This document shows positions 16,759 through 29,100 of a DNA stretch of 64,000 bases, in pieces. The DNA is taken from assembly GCF_011388215.1 (NCBI RefSeq), contig NZ_CP049989.1, positions 4,444,001-4,508,000 on the forward strand, written 5' to 3'. Source of the stretch: Hydrogenophaga crocea. GTDB taxonomy: Bacteria > Pseudomonadota > Gammaproteobacteria > Burkholderiales > Burkholderiaceae_C. Each line of letters begins with the position of its first letter. The stretch's first letter is position 1. The notes under the pieces are model-generated. The model was given only the letters and a program-made list of their open reading frames with translations, did not search any database and was not told where the DNA came from. The position numbers and the translations under genes are program-made.

Positions 16759-17022
16759 ATGTCCCGCAAAGTCACCATCTACTCCAGCGACTACTGCCCG
16801 TACTGCCACCGCGCCAAGGCCCTGCTGCAGGCCCGCGGCGTGAGCGACTACGAAGAGATCGTGGTCGACGGCCAGCCCGAACTGCGCTCGCGCATGACCC
16901 AGCTCACCGGGCGCACCAGCGTGCCGCAGATCTTCATCGGCGACACCCACGTGGGCGGCTGCGACGACCTGCACGCGCTCGACGCGCGCGGCGGTCTCGT
17001 GCCGCTGCTGGCCGCAGCCTGA
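16759..17022 (+). CDS. grxC: Glutaredoxin 3
   Basis: 87-residue dithiol glutaredoxin with the active site CPYC at residues ~12-15, the cis-proline motif TSVPQIFIG and the GG-CDDL glutathione-binding end. It reduces protein disulfides and glutathione mixed disulfides in the cytoplasm. It follows the rhodanese gene after 34 bases. A terminator hairpin lies 40 bases downstream, before secB. Confidence 0.95.
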   Translation: MSRKVTIYSSDYCPYCHRAKALLQARGVSDYEEIVVDGQPELRSRMTQLTGRTSVPQIFIGDTHVGGCDDLHALDARGGLVPLLAAA

Positions 17023-17062
17023 CACCGGCCCGCCACCCGCGGCTGACATAATCCGCCGCTGT

Positions 17063-17096
17063 GCCCGCTGAGGGAACGACCCCAGCGGGCTTTTTC
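17063..17096 (+). terminator. Terminator-like hairpin between grxC and secB
   Basis: An 8-bp stem gcccgctg (17063-17070) / cagcgggc (17083-17090) has an inner ggg/ccc pairing and is followed by tttttc. It lies after a possible -10 box (CATAAT, 17047-17052). It therefore either ends the grxC transcript or sits in the secB leader as an attenuator. Confidence 0.75.
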
Positions 17097-17119
17097 ATTC
17101 CCGACACCCGAGACGCACC

Positions 17120-17578
17120 ATGGCCGACACCGACACCCCCGTCTTCCAGATCCAGCGCATCTACCTCAAGGAGGCTTCGCTGGAGCAGCCCAATTCGCCG
17201 GCCATCCTGCTCGAGCAGGAGCAGCCCACGGTCGACATCCAGCTCGGGGTGGACGCCCAGCCCGTGGCCGAGGGCGTGTACGAGGTGCGCGTGACCGCCA
17301 CCGTGACCACCAAGATCAAGGACAAGACGGTGTTCCTGGTCGAGTGCAAGCAGGCCGGCATCTTCGAGATCCGCAACCTGCCCGAAGACCAGATGGCGCC
17401 GATCATGGGCATCGCCTGCCCGCAGATCGTCTACCCCTACCTGCGCGGCAACGTGGCCGACCTGATCCAGCGCGGCGGCTTCCCGCCCGTGCACCTGGCC
17501 GAGATCAACTTCCAGGCCATGTACGAGCAGCAGCAGGCCGGCCAGGACACGGCCGAAGCCCCGCGCATCATCACCTGA
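17120..17578 (+). CDS. secB: Protein-export chaperone SecB
   Basis: 152 residues, full length. It keeps preproteins unfolded and delivers them to SecA. Typical features are [14 protein letters not shown] at the N-terminus, the acidic SecA-contact region around VDIQLGV, and the [28 protein letters not shown] core. It is encoded between grxC and gpsA, the classical order grxC-secB-gpsA. The leader carries a terminator-like hairpin, so expression may depend on read-through. Confidence 0.97.
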   Translation: MADTDTPVFQIQRIYLKEASLEQPNSPAILLEQEQPTVDIQLGVDAQPVAEGVYEVRVTATVTTKIKDKTVFLVECKQAGIFEIRNLPEDQMAPIMGIACPQIVYPYLRGNVADLIQRGGFPPVHLAEINFQAMYEQQQAGQDTAEAPRIIT

Positions 17579-17588
17579 GCGTTCGCGC

Positions 17589-18611
17589 ATGACGCTTGCG
17601 CCAACGCCGCACACCGTGGTGCTGGGCGCCGGCGCCTGGGGCACGGCCCTGGCCATCGGCGCCGCGCGCCACGGCGCGGCCCGCGTGACGCTGTGGGCGC
17701 GCGACGCCGCCCAGGCCGCGACCCTGGCGGCGCGGCGCGAGAACCCGCGCTACCTGCCCGGCCAGGCGCTGCCCGACACCTTGCAGGTCACCAGCGGCGA
17801 CGCCCTGGCCCTGGCCGCCAGCGCCGACCTGGTGGTGATCGGCACGCCCATGGCCGCCCTGCGCGAATGGCTCACGGCCCTGCGCGGTTTGCAGGCGCCC
17901 GTGGCCTGGCTGTGCAAAGGCTTCGAGCGCGCCCCCGCCGACGACCAGCCCGGTCTGCTCGGCCATGAAATCGCCGCCCGGGTCGCCCCCGCGCTGCGCA
18001 CCGGCGTGCTCAGCGGCCCGAGCTTCGCGCTCGAGGTCGCGCGCGGCCAGCCCACGGCACTGGTTGCCGCGAGCGCGCACGCTGCCGTGCGCGACGCCCT
18101 GGTGGCCGCCTTCCACGGTCCCACGCTGCGCGTGTACGCCAACGACGACGTGGCCGGCGTGGAGGTGGGCGGCGCGGTGAAGAACGTGCTGGCCATCGCC
18201 ACGGGTTTGTGCGACGGCCTCGACCTCGGCCTGAACGCGCGCGCCGCACTGATCACGCGCGGCCTGGCCGAGATCACGCGCCTGGGCCTGGCGCTGGGCG
18301 CGCGGCCCGACACCTTCATGGGCCTGTCGGGCCTGGGCGACCTGGTGCTCACGGCCACCGGCGATCTGTCGCGCAACCGGCAGGTGGGCCTGCTGCTCGC
18401 GCGCGGGCAGACGCTGGAGCAGGCCGTGGCCTCGCTGGGCCACGTGGCCGAAGGCGTCTACAGCGCGCGCACCGTGGCGCAGCGCGCGCGCCAGCTCGGC
18501 GTGGACATGCCGATCACCGAGGCCGTGGTGGCCCTGCTCGAAGGCCGGCTGCGGCCCGCGCAGGCCGTGGCCATGCTCATGGGGCGCGACCCCAAGAGCG
18601 AAGGCGCCTGA
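17589..18611 (+). CDS. gpsA: Glycerol-3-phosphate dehydrogenase [NAD(P)+]
   Basis: 340 residues. It reduces dihydroxyacetone phosphate to sn-glycerol-3-phosphate for phospholipid synthesis. The N-terminal Rossmann motif is [11 protein letters not shown], followed by [11 protein letters not shown], the GPSFA segment, the active-site lysine in [11 protein letters not shown], and [11 protein letters not shown] in the helical C-terminal domain. It begins 10 bases after secB and is cotranscribed. It converges with panC, leaving only 7 bases between the stop codons. Confidence 0.96.
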   Translation: MTLAPTPHTVVLGAGAWGTALAIGAARHGAARVTLWARDAAQAATLAARRENPRYLPGQALPDTLQVTSGDALALAASADLVVIGTPMAALREWLTALRGLQAPVAWLCKGFERAPADDQPGLLGHEIAARVAPALRTGVLSGPSFALEVARGQPTALVAASAHAAVRDALVAAFHGPTLRVYANDDVAGVEVGGAVKNVLAIATGLCDGLDLGLNARAALITRGLAEITRLGLALGARPDTFMGLSGLGDLVLTATGDLSRNRQVGLLLARGQTLEQAVASLGHVAEGVYSARTVAQRARQLGVDMPITEAVVALLEGRLRPAQAVAMLMGRDPKSEGA

Positions 18612-18618
18612 GGCGCGC

Positions 18619-20380
<1,762 letters not shown>

Positions 20381-20467
20381 GTCTGGGACCGGTGCCGGGC
20401 CGGGCGGTGAACGAGAATGGCGGACTATAGTGCATCGCACCATGAAGGTGCCCAGCCCTTTCCCACG
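20381..20467. promoter_or_regulatory. panB / nadC divergent promoter region
   Basis: Short intergenic region between two divergent genes. For nadC, TATAGT at 20426-20431 is a good -10 candidate, 36 bases before the ATG; no clear -35 is seen. The first bases of the gap are G+C-rich and give no obvious minus-strand promoter for panB. No recognisable NAD-responsive regulator site was found. Confidence 0.35.
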
Positions 20468-21331
20468 ATGAAACACCTCTCCGAATTCGACGCCGCCGAC
20501 CTCGCCGCGCTGGCCGCGCAGGACGTGGCGCGGGCCCTGGCCGAAGACGTGGCCACGGGCGATCTCACCGCCGCGCTGGTGGATCCGCAGCGCCCGGCGC
20601 GCGCCCGCATCCTCGCGCGCGAGAGCGCGGTCGTCTGCGGCCAGCCCTGGGTCGAGGCCGCGGTGCGCGCGCTCGATCCGCAGGCCCGCCTGCGCTGGCA
20701 CGTGGCCGAGGGCGCGCGCTGCCAGGCCGACCAGACCGTGCTCACCATCGAAGGCCGCGCGCAGCCGCTGCTGACGGCCGAGCGCACGGCGCTGAACTTT
20801 CTGCAGCTGCTGTCGGCCGTGGCCACGCAGACCGCCGTGTACGTGGCCGCCGTGGCGGGAACGCGCGCGGCCATCGTGGACACGCGCAAGACCCTGCCGG
20901 GCCTGCGCCTGGCGCAGAAGTACGCGGTGAAGACCGGCGGCGGCGTGAACCACCGCATCGGCCTGTTCGACGCCGTGCTCATCAAGGAGAACCACATCGC
21001 CGCGGCCGGCGGCGTGGCCGCGGTGCTGCAGCGGGTGCGCGAGACCGCGCCCGCGGCGCGCTTCGTCGAGATCGAGGTCGAGACCCTGGCGCAGCTCGAT
21101 GAGGCCCTGGCCTGCGGCGCCACCATGGTGCTGCTCGACAACATGGACCTTGCCACGCTGCACGAGGCGGTGCGCCGCAACGCCGGCCGCGCCATCCTCG
21201 AGATCTCCGGCGGCGTCAACCTGTCCACCGTGCGCGCCCTTGCAGAAACCGGCGTGGACCGCATCTCCATCGGCGCCCTCACCAAAGACGTGAAGGCCAT
21301 CGATTTCTCCATGCGCTTCGAAGCGCTCTGA
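20468..21331 (+). CDS. nadC: Nicotinate-nucleotide pyrophosphorylase (quinolinate phosphoribosyltransferase)
   Basis: 287 residues. It converts quinolinate and PRPP to nicotinate mononucleotide. Motifs: [34 protein letters not shown] with Arg/Lys for substrate binding, [17 protein letters not shown], and [11 protein letters not shown]. The ATG at 20468 is preferred; an upstream GTG would run into the promoter. nadA starts 8 bases after its stop. Confidence 0.96.
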   Translation: MKHLSEFDAADLAALAAQDVARALAEDVATGDLTAALVDPQRPARARILARESAVVCGQPWVEAAVRALDPQARLRWHVAEGARCQADQTVLTIEGRAQPLLTAERTALNFLQLLSAVATQTAVYVAAVAGTRAAIVDTRKTLPGLRLAQKYAVKTGGGVNHRIGLFDAVLIKENHIAAAGGVAAVLQRVRETAPAARFVEIEVETLAQLDEALACGATMVLLDNMDLATLHEAVRRNAGRAILEISGGVNLSTVRALAETGVDRISIGALTKDVKAIDFSMRFEAL

Positions 21332-21339
21332 GGCACCCC

Positions 21340-22446
21340 ATGAGCCAAGCCACCGGCATCATCGACGTCGAATACGAACAGCCCGCCTGCCCCACGCAGC
21401 ACGCCTGGGCGCGCGTGCCCGTGGAGCCCGGTCCGAAGCAGCGCGCCGAGCTCAAGGAGCGCATCAAGCGGCTGCTCAAGGAACGCAACGCGGTCATGGT
21501 GTCGCACTACTACGTGCACCCCGACCTGCAAGACCTCGCAATCGAAACCGGCGGCATCGTGAGCGACTCGCTCGAAATGGCGCGCTTCGGCCGCGACCAC
21601 GCGGCCAGCACGCTGGTGGTCTCGGGCGTGCGCTTCATGGGCGAGACGGCCAAGATCCTGAGCCCCGAGAAGACCGTGCTCATGCCCGACCTCGACGCCA
21701 ACTGCTCGCTCGACCTCGGCTGCCCCATCGGCGAGTTCAGCGCCTTCTGCGACGCCCACCCCGACCGCACCGTGGTGGTCTACGCCAACACCAGCGCGGC
21801 CGTGAAGGCGCGCGCCGACTGGCTGGTGACCAGCAGCTGCGCGCTCGACATCGTGCGCGCGCTCAAGGACAAGGGCCACAAGATCCTGTGGGCGCCCGAC
21901 AAGCACCTGGGCGGCTACATCCAGCGCGAGACCGGCGCCGACATGCTGATGTGGAACGGCTCGTGCATCGTGCACGACGAGTTCAAGGCCTTCGAGCTCG
22001 AGGCGCTCAAGAAGGAACACCCGAAGGCCAAGGTGCTGGTGCACCCCGAGAGCCCGGCCGAGGTGGTGGCGTTGGCCGATGCCGTGGGCTCGACCTCGGC
22101 CATCCTCAAGGCCGCGAAAGAGCTCGACGCGCCCGAGTTCATCGTCGCCACCGACAAGGGCATGATGCACATGCTGCGTCAGCAGAACCCGGGCAAGCTG
22201 TTCATCGAAGCGCCCACCGCGGGCAACAGCGCCACCTGCAAGAGCTGCGCGCACTGCCCCTGGATGGCCATGAACGGCCTGGCCGGCGTGGCCGAGGTGC
22301 TCGAGAAGGGCCTCAACCGCATCGAGGTCGACCCGGCGCTGATCCCGCGCGCGCGCCTGCCCATCGACCGCATGCTGGCCTTCACCGCCGCGCACAAGGC
22401 GGGCCGCGACGCCGGCGCGCTGGTGCCCGACATCGGCGCGGCCTGA
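21340..22446 (+). CDS. nadA: Quinolinate synthase
   Basis: 368 residues. A [4Fe-4S] enzyme that condenses iminoaspartate with dihydroxyacetone phosphate to quinolinate. Motifs: [54 protein letters not shown], and the C-terminal cysteine cluster [10 protein letters not shown]. It lies directly between nadC and pabB. The partner aspartate oxidase, nadB, is 12.7 kb downstream on the other strand, across the CDI island. Confidence 0.97.
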   Translation: MSQATGIIDVEYEQPACPTQHAWARVPVEPGPKQRAELKERIKRLLKERNAVMVSHYYVHPDLQDLAIETGGIVSDSLEMARFGRDHAASTLVVSGVRFMGETAKILSPEKTVLMPDLDANCSLDLGCPIGEFSAFCDAHPDRTVVVYANTSAAVKARADWLVTSSCALDIVRALKDKGHKILWAPDKHLGGYIQRETGADMLMWNGSCIVHDEFKAFELEALKKEHPKAKVLVHPESPAEVVALADAVGSTSAILKAAKELDAPEFIVATDKGMMHMLRQQNPGKLFIEAPTAGNSATCKSCAHCPWMAMNGLAGVAEVLEKGLNRIEVDPALIPRARLPIDRMLAFTAAHKAGRDAGALVPDIGAA

Positions 22447-22451
22447 TCCCC

Positions 22452-24218
22452 ATGCCGGCCCCGCGCGTGCACGCGCGGCTGGCCTTCGCGGCCAGCGGGC
22501 TCGCGGGCCACGGCCCGCTCCACCTCGACTTCGGCGCCCCGCGCGCCATGCTGCAGGCCTCGCACCTGGGCGAGGTGCGTGCGGTGATCGACGCCGCCGA
22601 GGCCGCCGCACAGGCCGGCGCCTGGGTGGTGGGCTGGCTCGCCTACGAGGCCGCGGGCGCGTTCGACGCCGCCTTGCCCACGCACGCGCCCGATGGCCCG
22701 CTGGCCTGGTTCGGCGTGCACGACGCGCCGCTGAGCGCCCCTGCGCCCGCCGCGGTCGATGAACCCGCCCCGCGCGCCGCCTGGGCCGACACGCCCGCCG
22801 AGCGCGCCGCCTTCGACACCCACGTGCAGGCGCTGCTGCAGGCCATCGCACACGGCGAGCTTTACCAGGCCAACCTCACCACGCGCTGGGCCGGCACGCT
22901 GCAGCACGGCAGCGCGCTCGCGCTGTTCGAGGCGCTGCGGCGCGAGCAGCCTGCCGACTGGGCGGTGTTCGTTGACGCGGGCACGCAGCAGGTGCTCAGC
23001 GCTTCGCCCGAACTGTTTTTCGACTGGGACCGCGACCAGGTGCTCACGCGCCCCATGAAGGGCACCGCGCCGCGCGGCCGCGATGCCGCCGACGACGCGG
23101 CGCTGGCCGCGCAGCTCCAGGCCAGCCCCAAGGAACGCGCCGAGAACGTGATGGTGGTCGACCTGCTGCGCAACGACCTCTCGCGCGTGGCGCGGCCGGG
23201 GTCGGTACAGGTGCCCGCGCTGTTCGAGCTGCGGGCCCTGCCCACGGTCTGGCAGATGACCTCCGACGTGCGCGCGCGCACGCGGCCCGGCACGCGGCTG
23301 TTCGACCTGCTGCAGGCGCTGTTCCCCTGCGGTTCGGTCACGGGCGCGCCCAAGCGCCAGGCCATGCGCCGCATCGTTCAGCACGAAGACAGCGCGCGTG
23401 GCGTGTACTGCGGCGCGGTGGGCGTGCTGCGGCCCGGCGCCGGCGCGACCTTCAACGTGGGCATCCGCACCGTGGCCGTGCGCGGCCGCGAACTGCGGCT
23501 GGGCGTGGGCAGCGGCATCACGGCCGGTTCGCTCGCGCGCAGCGAATGGCGCGAATGGCAGCACAAGGCGGCCTTCGCGCAGCGCGCGGCCGAGCCCTTC
23601 GAACTGCTGGAAACGCTCGCGCTCGACGGCGGCCACTGGCGCCACGAGGCGCTGCACCGCGAACGCATGGCGGCCTCGGCGCGCCACTTCGGTTTCGCCT
23701 GGACCGCGGCCGCCTGGGCGCAGGCGCTGCGGGCCGTGGCCAGCGCGCACCCCGCCGGCCTCTGGCGCGTGCGTGTGCTGGGCGCGCGCGACGGCCGCAT
23801 CGTGGCCACCGCCCACGCCCTGGCCGGTACGCCGGTGCCGGTGCGCCTGGTGCTGGCCGAGCGGCCCTTCCTCGCGGCGCACTCGCCCTTCGTGCGCCAC
23901 AAGACCACACGGCGCGCGCCCTACGAAGCCGCCGAACAGGCCGCGCCCGGCGTGTTCGACACGCTGCTTTGGAACGACGACGGCGAGCTCACCGAGTGCA
24001 CGCGCGGCAACGTCGCGCTGCGCTTCGAGGGCGAGGGCTGGCTCACGCCCGCGCTGGACGGCGGGCTGCTGCCCGGCATCGGGCGGCAGGTGGCGCTGGC
24101 CGAAGGCCGCGTGCGCGAAGCGGTGCTGCCGCGCGAGCGCCTGCATGAGGCGCGCGAGATCGCGTTCTTGAACAGCCTGCGCGGCTGGCTGCCTGCGGTG
24201 ATCGCCCCTCAGGGCTGA
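22452..24218 (+). CDS. pabB: Fused aminodeoxychorismate synthase component I / aminodeoxychorismate lyase
   Basis: 588 residues with two enzymes in one chain for p-aminobenzoate (folate) synthesis. Residues ~1-370 form the chorismate-binding PabB part, with ASPELFF, TRPMKGTAPRG, ERAENVMVVDLLRNDL and GSVTGAPK. Residues ~385-588 form a class IV PLP enzyme (PabC part), with VRHKTTRRAPYE carrying the PLP-lysine region, LTECTRGNVAL and LLPGIGR. Such PabB-PabC fusions are known in proteobacteria. It starts 5 bases after nadA. No glutaminase (pabA) is adjacent. It is the last ordinary gene before the CDI island. Confidence 0.92.
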   Translation: MPAPRVHARLAFAASGLAGHGPLHLDFGAPRAMLQASHLGEVRAVIDAAEAAAQAGAWVVGWLAYEAAGAFDAALPTHAPDGPLAWFGVHDAPLSAPAPAAVDEPAPRAAWADTPAERAAFDTHVQALLQAIAHGELYQANLTTRWAGTLQHGSALALFEALRREQPADWAVFVDAGTQQVLSASPELFFDWDRDQVLTRPMKGTAPRGRDAADDAALAAQLQASPKERAENVMVVDLLRNDLSRVARPGSVQVPALFELRALPTVWQMTSDVRARTRPGTRLFDLLQALFPCGSVTGAPKRQAMRRIVQHEDSARGVYCGAVGVLRPGAGATFNVGIRTVAVRGRELRLGVGSGITAGSLARSEWREWQHKAAFAQRAAEPFELLETLALDGGHWRHEALHRERMAASARHFGFAWTAAAWAQALRAVASAHPAGLWRVRVLGARDGRIVATAHALAGTPVPVRLVLAERPFLAAHSPFVRHKTTRRAPYEAAEQAAPGVFDTLLWNDDGELTECTRGNVALRFEGEGWLTPALDGGLLPGIGRQVALAEGRVREAVLPRERLHEAREIAFLNSLRGWLPAVIAPQG

Positions 24219-24337
24219 CCCGGCCGGGCACGCGCCGCCGCGCCCTGGGCGCACCTTGCGGCCCACCCATACCCCCCGCCCGTTGTGGCCCGGCGCAACG
24301 CATGTAATGCGCGGCTTGTTCCGCTTGCTCCCTTGCC

Positions 24338-26080
24338 GTGCGCCTGTTCCGCTTCGTGTTTTCCGCTTGGCCATTCGCCCCGCGCATTGGCGTTCGCATC
24401 GGCGTGTGCCTGGGCCTGTTCGCCGCACTGCAGGGCGCGCTCGCCAGCCCGCCGGCCGCCGCCGAGCGCGCCGAGGCCGAGCAGCGCCGCATCGACGAGC
24501 GCGCCCGCCAGCAGCGCGAGCTGCTGCAACCGCGCGCAGACGCACCCCAGCGGCCCGACCTCGCGCTGCCTGCGCTCGATTGGCCTGAGGCCGAAGCACC
24601 CTGCGTGGTGATCCGCTCGGTGGGGCTCGCCGGTGGCGATGCCGAGCGCTTCGGCTTCGTGCTCGACGACATCGTCTCCGGCCCCGATCCCGCCATCGGC
24701 CGGTGCCTGGGGGCGCAAGGCATCACGGTGGCGGTCGAGCGTGCGCAGCGCGCGCTGGTGCGCGAGGGGTACGTGACCACCCGGGTGCTGGTCGGGCCGC
24801 AAGACCTCGCGCCCGGACGGCTGGTGCTGAGCGTGCTGCCCGGTCGGCTGCATGCCCTGCGTTTCGCCGCAGGCACCCGCCCGCGCGCCCGGGCGGTCAA
24901 CGCGCTGCCGGTGCGCCCGGGCGATGTCCTCAACCTGCGCGACATCGAGCAGGGCCTGGAGAACTTCCGGCGATTGCCCAGCGTGGCGAGCGAGGTCTTC
25001 ATCGAGCCCGCCGACGATGCGTCCGCGAGCGATCTGCGTATCGTCTGGCAGCAGGCGAAACCCTGGCGGCTGAACGCGTCGATCGACGACAGCGGCTCCC
25101 GGGCCACCGGCCGCTACATGGGCAGCGTCACGCTCAGCGTCGACCATGGCCTGACGCTCAACGACCTGTTCTACCTCACGCTCAACCACGACCTGGGCGG
25201 CGGCGAGCCGGGCATCCGCGGCAACAACGGCCACACGGCGCACTACTCGCTGCCCTGGGGCTACTGGCTGCTGGGCTTCACCGCCGCGCACAGCCAGTAC
25301 CACCAGAACGTGGCGGGCCCGTTCGAGAACTTCGTCTACAGCGGCACCAGCGACAACGCCGAACTCAGCCTCACGCGGCTGCTGCGCCGCGATGCCCGGG
25401 GCAAGACCGGCATGGCCGTGAAGGCCTGGGCCCGGCGCGCCGACACCGCCATCGACGGCGCCGAGGTGGAGCCCCAGCGCCGCGCCACCGGGGGTTGGGA
25501 GCTGGGCCTCTTCCACCGCCAGGCGTTCGCCAGCGCCACGCTGGACCTGCAGCTGTCGCACCGGCGCGGAACCGCGGCGTTCAACGCCTTGCCGGCCCCT
25601 GAGCAGGTCGACGGTGAAGGCACATCGCGTCTGCGCGTGACCACGCTGGACACCAGCCTGCAGGCGCCGTGGCGCGCCGCCGGCCTGCGCGGCCGTGTGC
25701 AGACCACGCTGCGCGCCCAGCACAACGGCACCGCCTTGCCGGCGCCCGACCGCTTCGCCATCGGCGGGCGCTACACCGTGCGCGGCTTCGACGGCGAAAC
25801 CAGCCTGTCGGGCGATCGCGGGGTGCTGCTGCGCAACGAGCTCGGTCTGTCGCTCGGTGCCTCGCCGCACGAGGCCTACCTGGGCCTGGACCACGGCCGC
25901 GTCGGTGGCCCATCGACCCGCTGGATGAATGGGCGCCGCCTCACGGGCGCGGTGGTCGGCCTGCGCGGCAGCGCCGGCGCTTGCGCCTACGACCTCTTCC
26001 TCGGCTGGCCGCTCCAGCGGCCCGCCACGTTCCACACGTCCAGCGCCACCGCCGGCTTCAGCCTGAGCGCCGCGTTCTGA
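24338..26080 (+). CDS. cdiB: Two-partner secretion outer-membrane transporter (CdiB/ShlB/FhaC type)
   Basis: 580-residue Omp85-family protein that exports the adjacent CdiA. An N-terminal signal sequence ends near ALAS (about residue 37). A Gln/Arg/Ala-rich helix (plug helix H1, ~42-68) and two POTRA domains (~85-235, with GRLVLSVLPGRL and DIEQGLENFRRLP) precede a C-terminal beta-barrel. The diagnostic VRGF motif lies at residues 481-484, and the chain ends in Phe, as usual for outer-membrane proteins. The start is GTG; no better ATG is in frame. The 119-base gap before it contains TTGTGG and TGTAAT elements with poor spacing. Confidence 0.92.
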   Translation: MRLFRFVFSAWPFAPRIGVRIGVCLGLFAALQGALASPPAAAERAEAEQRRIDERARQQRELLQPRADAPQRPDLALPALDWPEAEAPCVVIRSVGLAGGDAERFGFVLDDIVSGPDPAIGRCLGAQGITVAVERAQRALVREGYVTTRVLVGPQDLAPGRLVLSVLPGRLHALRFAAGTRPRARAVNALPVRPGDVLNLRDIEQGLENFRRLPSVASEVFIEPADDASASDLRIVWQQAKPWRLNASIDDSGSRATGRYMGSVTLSVDHGLTLNDLFYLTLNHDLGGGEPGIRGNNGHTAHYSLPWGYWLLGFTAAHSQYHQNVAGPFENFVYSGTSDNAELSLTRLLRRDARGKTGMAVKAWARRADTAIDGAEVEPQRRATGGWELGLFHRQAFASATLDLQLSHRRGTAAFNALPAPEQVDGEGTSRLRVTTLDTSLQAPWRAAGLRGRVQTTLRAQHNGTALPAPDRFAIGGRYTVRGFDGETSLSGDRGVLLRNELGLSLGASPHEAYLGLDHGRVGGPSTRWMNGRRLTGAVVGLRGSAGACAYDLFLGWPLQRPATFHTSSATAGFSLSAAF

Positions 26081-26114
26081 ACCGCCCTTGTCCCCATCGC
26101 CATCCGCACGCCCC

Positions 26115-29100
26115 ATGCCCCCGACGCCGCCTCGCCGCCTCCTGTTTGCGCTCCTGCTGTCCGCCGGGGCCGCGCTCCACGCCCAGATCCTGGTCGACCG
26201 CAGCGCCCCCGGGCACCAGCGGCCCACCGTGCTCAGCGCCGCCAACGGGGTGCCCCTGGTCAACATCCAGACGCCGAGTGCGAGCGGGGTCTCGTTCAAC
26301 CGCTACAGCCAGTTCGACATCGGCCCGGGCGGGGCGGTCCTCAACAACGGGTCGAGCGCTTCCAACACCCAGCTCGCCGGCTGGGTGTCGGGCAACCCCT
26401 GGCTGGGCAATGCGCCCGCGCGCGTCATCGTCAACCAGGTCAATTCGCAGAACCCCAGCTACCTCAACGGGCCGATCGAGGTGGCGGGGCAGCGGGCCGA
26501 GGTGGTGGTGGCCAACCCGGCCGGCCTGAGCGTCAACGGCGGCCGGTTCATCAATGCGCAGGGCGTCACGCTCGTCACCGGCACACCGGTCATCACCGAT
26601 GGCGCGCTCGAGGCGTTTCGCGTCACCGGCGGCAGCGTGTTCATCGGCGAGCTGGGGCTGGACCTCAGCAGCGCCGACCACGCCCGCATCCTGGCCCGGG
26701 CCATGGCCATCAACGGCGGCCTGTGGGCGAACCGGCTCACGGTGGTCACCGGCAGCAACGCGGTGCGGGCCCTGGCCTCGGGCGATGCGGCCACGGCGCA
26801 AGCCCTGGCCGCCACCGGCGCGGCGCCCGACTACCTGCTCGATGTGGCGGCCATCGGCGGCATGTACGCGCAGCACATCTACCTGCGCGGCACCGAGGCC
26901 GGGCTGGGCGTGAACAACCGGGGCGCGCTCAACGCCCAGGGCCGGTTGCAACTGCGCGCCGACGGGCAGCTCGTCAACACCGGCACGGTGCTGGGCGGCG
27001 ACACGGTCGACATCGACACGGCCCGCGTGGACAACCGCGGCCAGGTGCTCGGGGGCTCTGTGGCGATCCGCACCGGCGTGCTCGACAACGGCGAAGGTGC
27101 GGTGATCGCGGCGCGCGGCCCGCTCACCATCGACGCGCAGGAGCGCATCACCAACCGGCGCGGCGCGCTGCTGCTCAGTGGCGGCGACATGGCCCTGACC
27201 ACGGGCCGGCTCGAGAACCGTTCGGCGCGCATCGAGGCCCTGGGCGATCTTGATGTCCGGGCGGGCAGCCTGCTCAATGCCAACGAGCACCTGCAAACCG
27301 AGGTCATCGAGGGCGAGGGGGTGGGCCGCACGCTGTACTTCACGCCCGCCGGCGAGGTCGATACGCAAGCCGTGGCGTGGATGGCGGTCAAGCCCTACGG
27401 CCTGTCGGGCGGCGACGACTACACCCGACAGGGCCGCGCCTGGATCCTGCGCAAGGGCAGCGTCTGGGCCGACCCGGTCTACAGCACCTGGTACCACGGC
27501 CCCGAACCGTTCGAGGCCGCGGGCTGGGTGAGCGTCGGCAGTGGCGACAGCGAGGGGCAGGTGTGGCAGGACGCCCGGTTTGCCTACACCCGCGACGACC
27601 CGATCTGGGCCGCGCTGGACGTGACGCCGCCCGCGGGCGGGCCCCCCGGCCCCATGCCCAGGCCGACCCAAGGCAGCGACACGCCCTGGAACCAGACGGC
27701 CGACCCGAAAGCGCTGGCCGAGTGGCAGGCCCAGGCCGCGCCGTGGGTGGCGCTGGGCGAGAAGCTCGCCGCGCTGCGCGCCGCCATCAACAGCGAGCTG
27801 CTGCCGTTCGACATCCAGCAGACCGTGGTGGAGCGCCGGCCGGCGCTGCGCACCTTGCACAGCGAGCCCGGGCAGATCCTGGCGGGCGGGCAGATGCGCC
27901 TGGACGTGGGCGGGCCATTGCTGAACCAGGACAGCGCCATCGTCGCGGGCGGGGCCTTGCGGCTGCCGGGCGTGAGCGTGGACAACCGGGCCACCGAGGT
28001 GCCCGCCCGCATCACGCGCCGGGGCACCGCCCTCACCTGGGGCGTCGTCGACCACACCTGCAATGCCATCGAATGCGACACCGAGTACGGCTGGGTGGCC
28101 ACCCCGGTCGACCAGTCGCTGCCGACCATCCTCAAGGCCCCGGTGGGCCGCGTCGCGCAGGCCGCGCCCGATGCCCCCACCGCGCTGCCGATCGACCTCG
28201 GCAGCGTGCTGTTCGCGCCGGTGGCCGATCCGGCGGCGGGCCATCTCTACGAGACCGACCCCCGCTTCACCGACCGGCGCCAGTGGCTCGACGCGGACCT
28301 GCAGCTCGCTCTGCTCGGCCTGGACGCCCATGCGCTGGCCCCGCGCCTGGGCGATGGCTTCATCGAGCAACGGCTGGTCGGCGAGCAGATCGGCACCCGC
28401 ACCGGTCAGCGCCGGCTGGACGGCTTCGACGACGACGAAGCGCAGTACCGCGCGCTGCTCGAGGCCGGCGCCACCTTCGCGCAGGCGCACGAACTGCGCC
28501 CCGGCATCGCGCTCAGCGCCGGGCAGGTGGCCGCCCTCACCAGCGACATCGTCTGGCTCGAAGCCCAGACCGTCACGCTGCCCGACGGGCGCACCGCCAC
28601 CGCGCTGGTGCCGCGCGTGTACCTGCGGCCGCGCGCGGGCGATCTCTCGCCCGAGGGCGCGCTGCTGGCCGGCCAGACGGTGCAGCTCGATCTGAGCGGC
28701 GGGTTCGTCAACGGCGGCACGGTGGCCGGCCGCGACCTGGTGCTCATCGACGCGCAAGGCGTGCGCAGCAGCGGGCGCATCGGCAGCCAGGGCATCACGG
28801 CCCTGCGCACCACGCAGGACATCGCCGTCGACGGCGGTGCGCTCACGGCCCGCGATGCCCTGGTGGTGGAGGCCGGGCGCGACCTGCAGGTGAGCAGCAC
28901 CACCAGCGCGAGCGCCGATGGGCAGGTGGCGCTGCGCGACCGGGTGGCCCGGCTGCAGGTGACGGGCGAAGCGGGTGTGCTGCTGGCCCAGGCCGGCCGC
29001 GACCTGGCCCTGAACGCCGCGGCCGTGCAGGGCGACCGGGTGGGCCTGCAGGCCGGGCGCGACCTGAGCCTGGGCACCGTCGACACCCACGAGAACCTCG

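Noticed and set aside
24219..24337. Promoter for cdiB from TTGTGG (24283) and TGTAAT (24303)
   Set aside because: The spacing of 14 bases is too short, and no alternative pairing was convincing.
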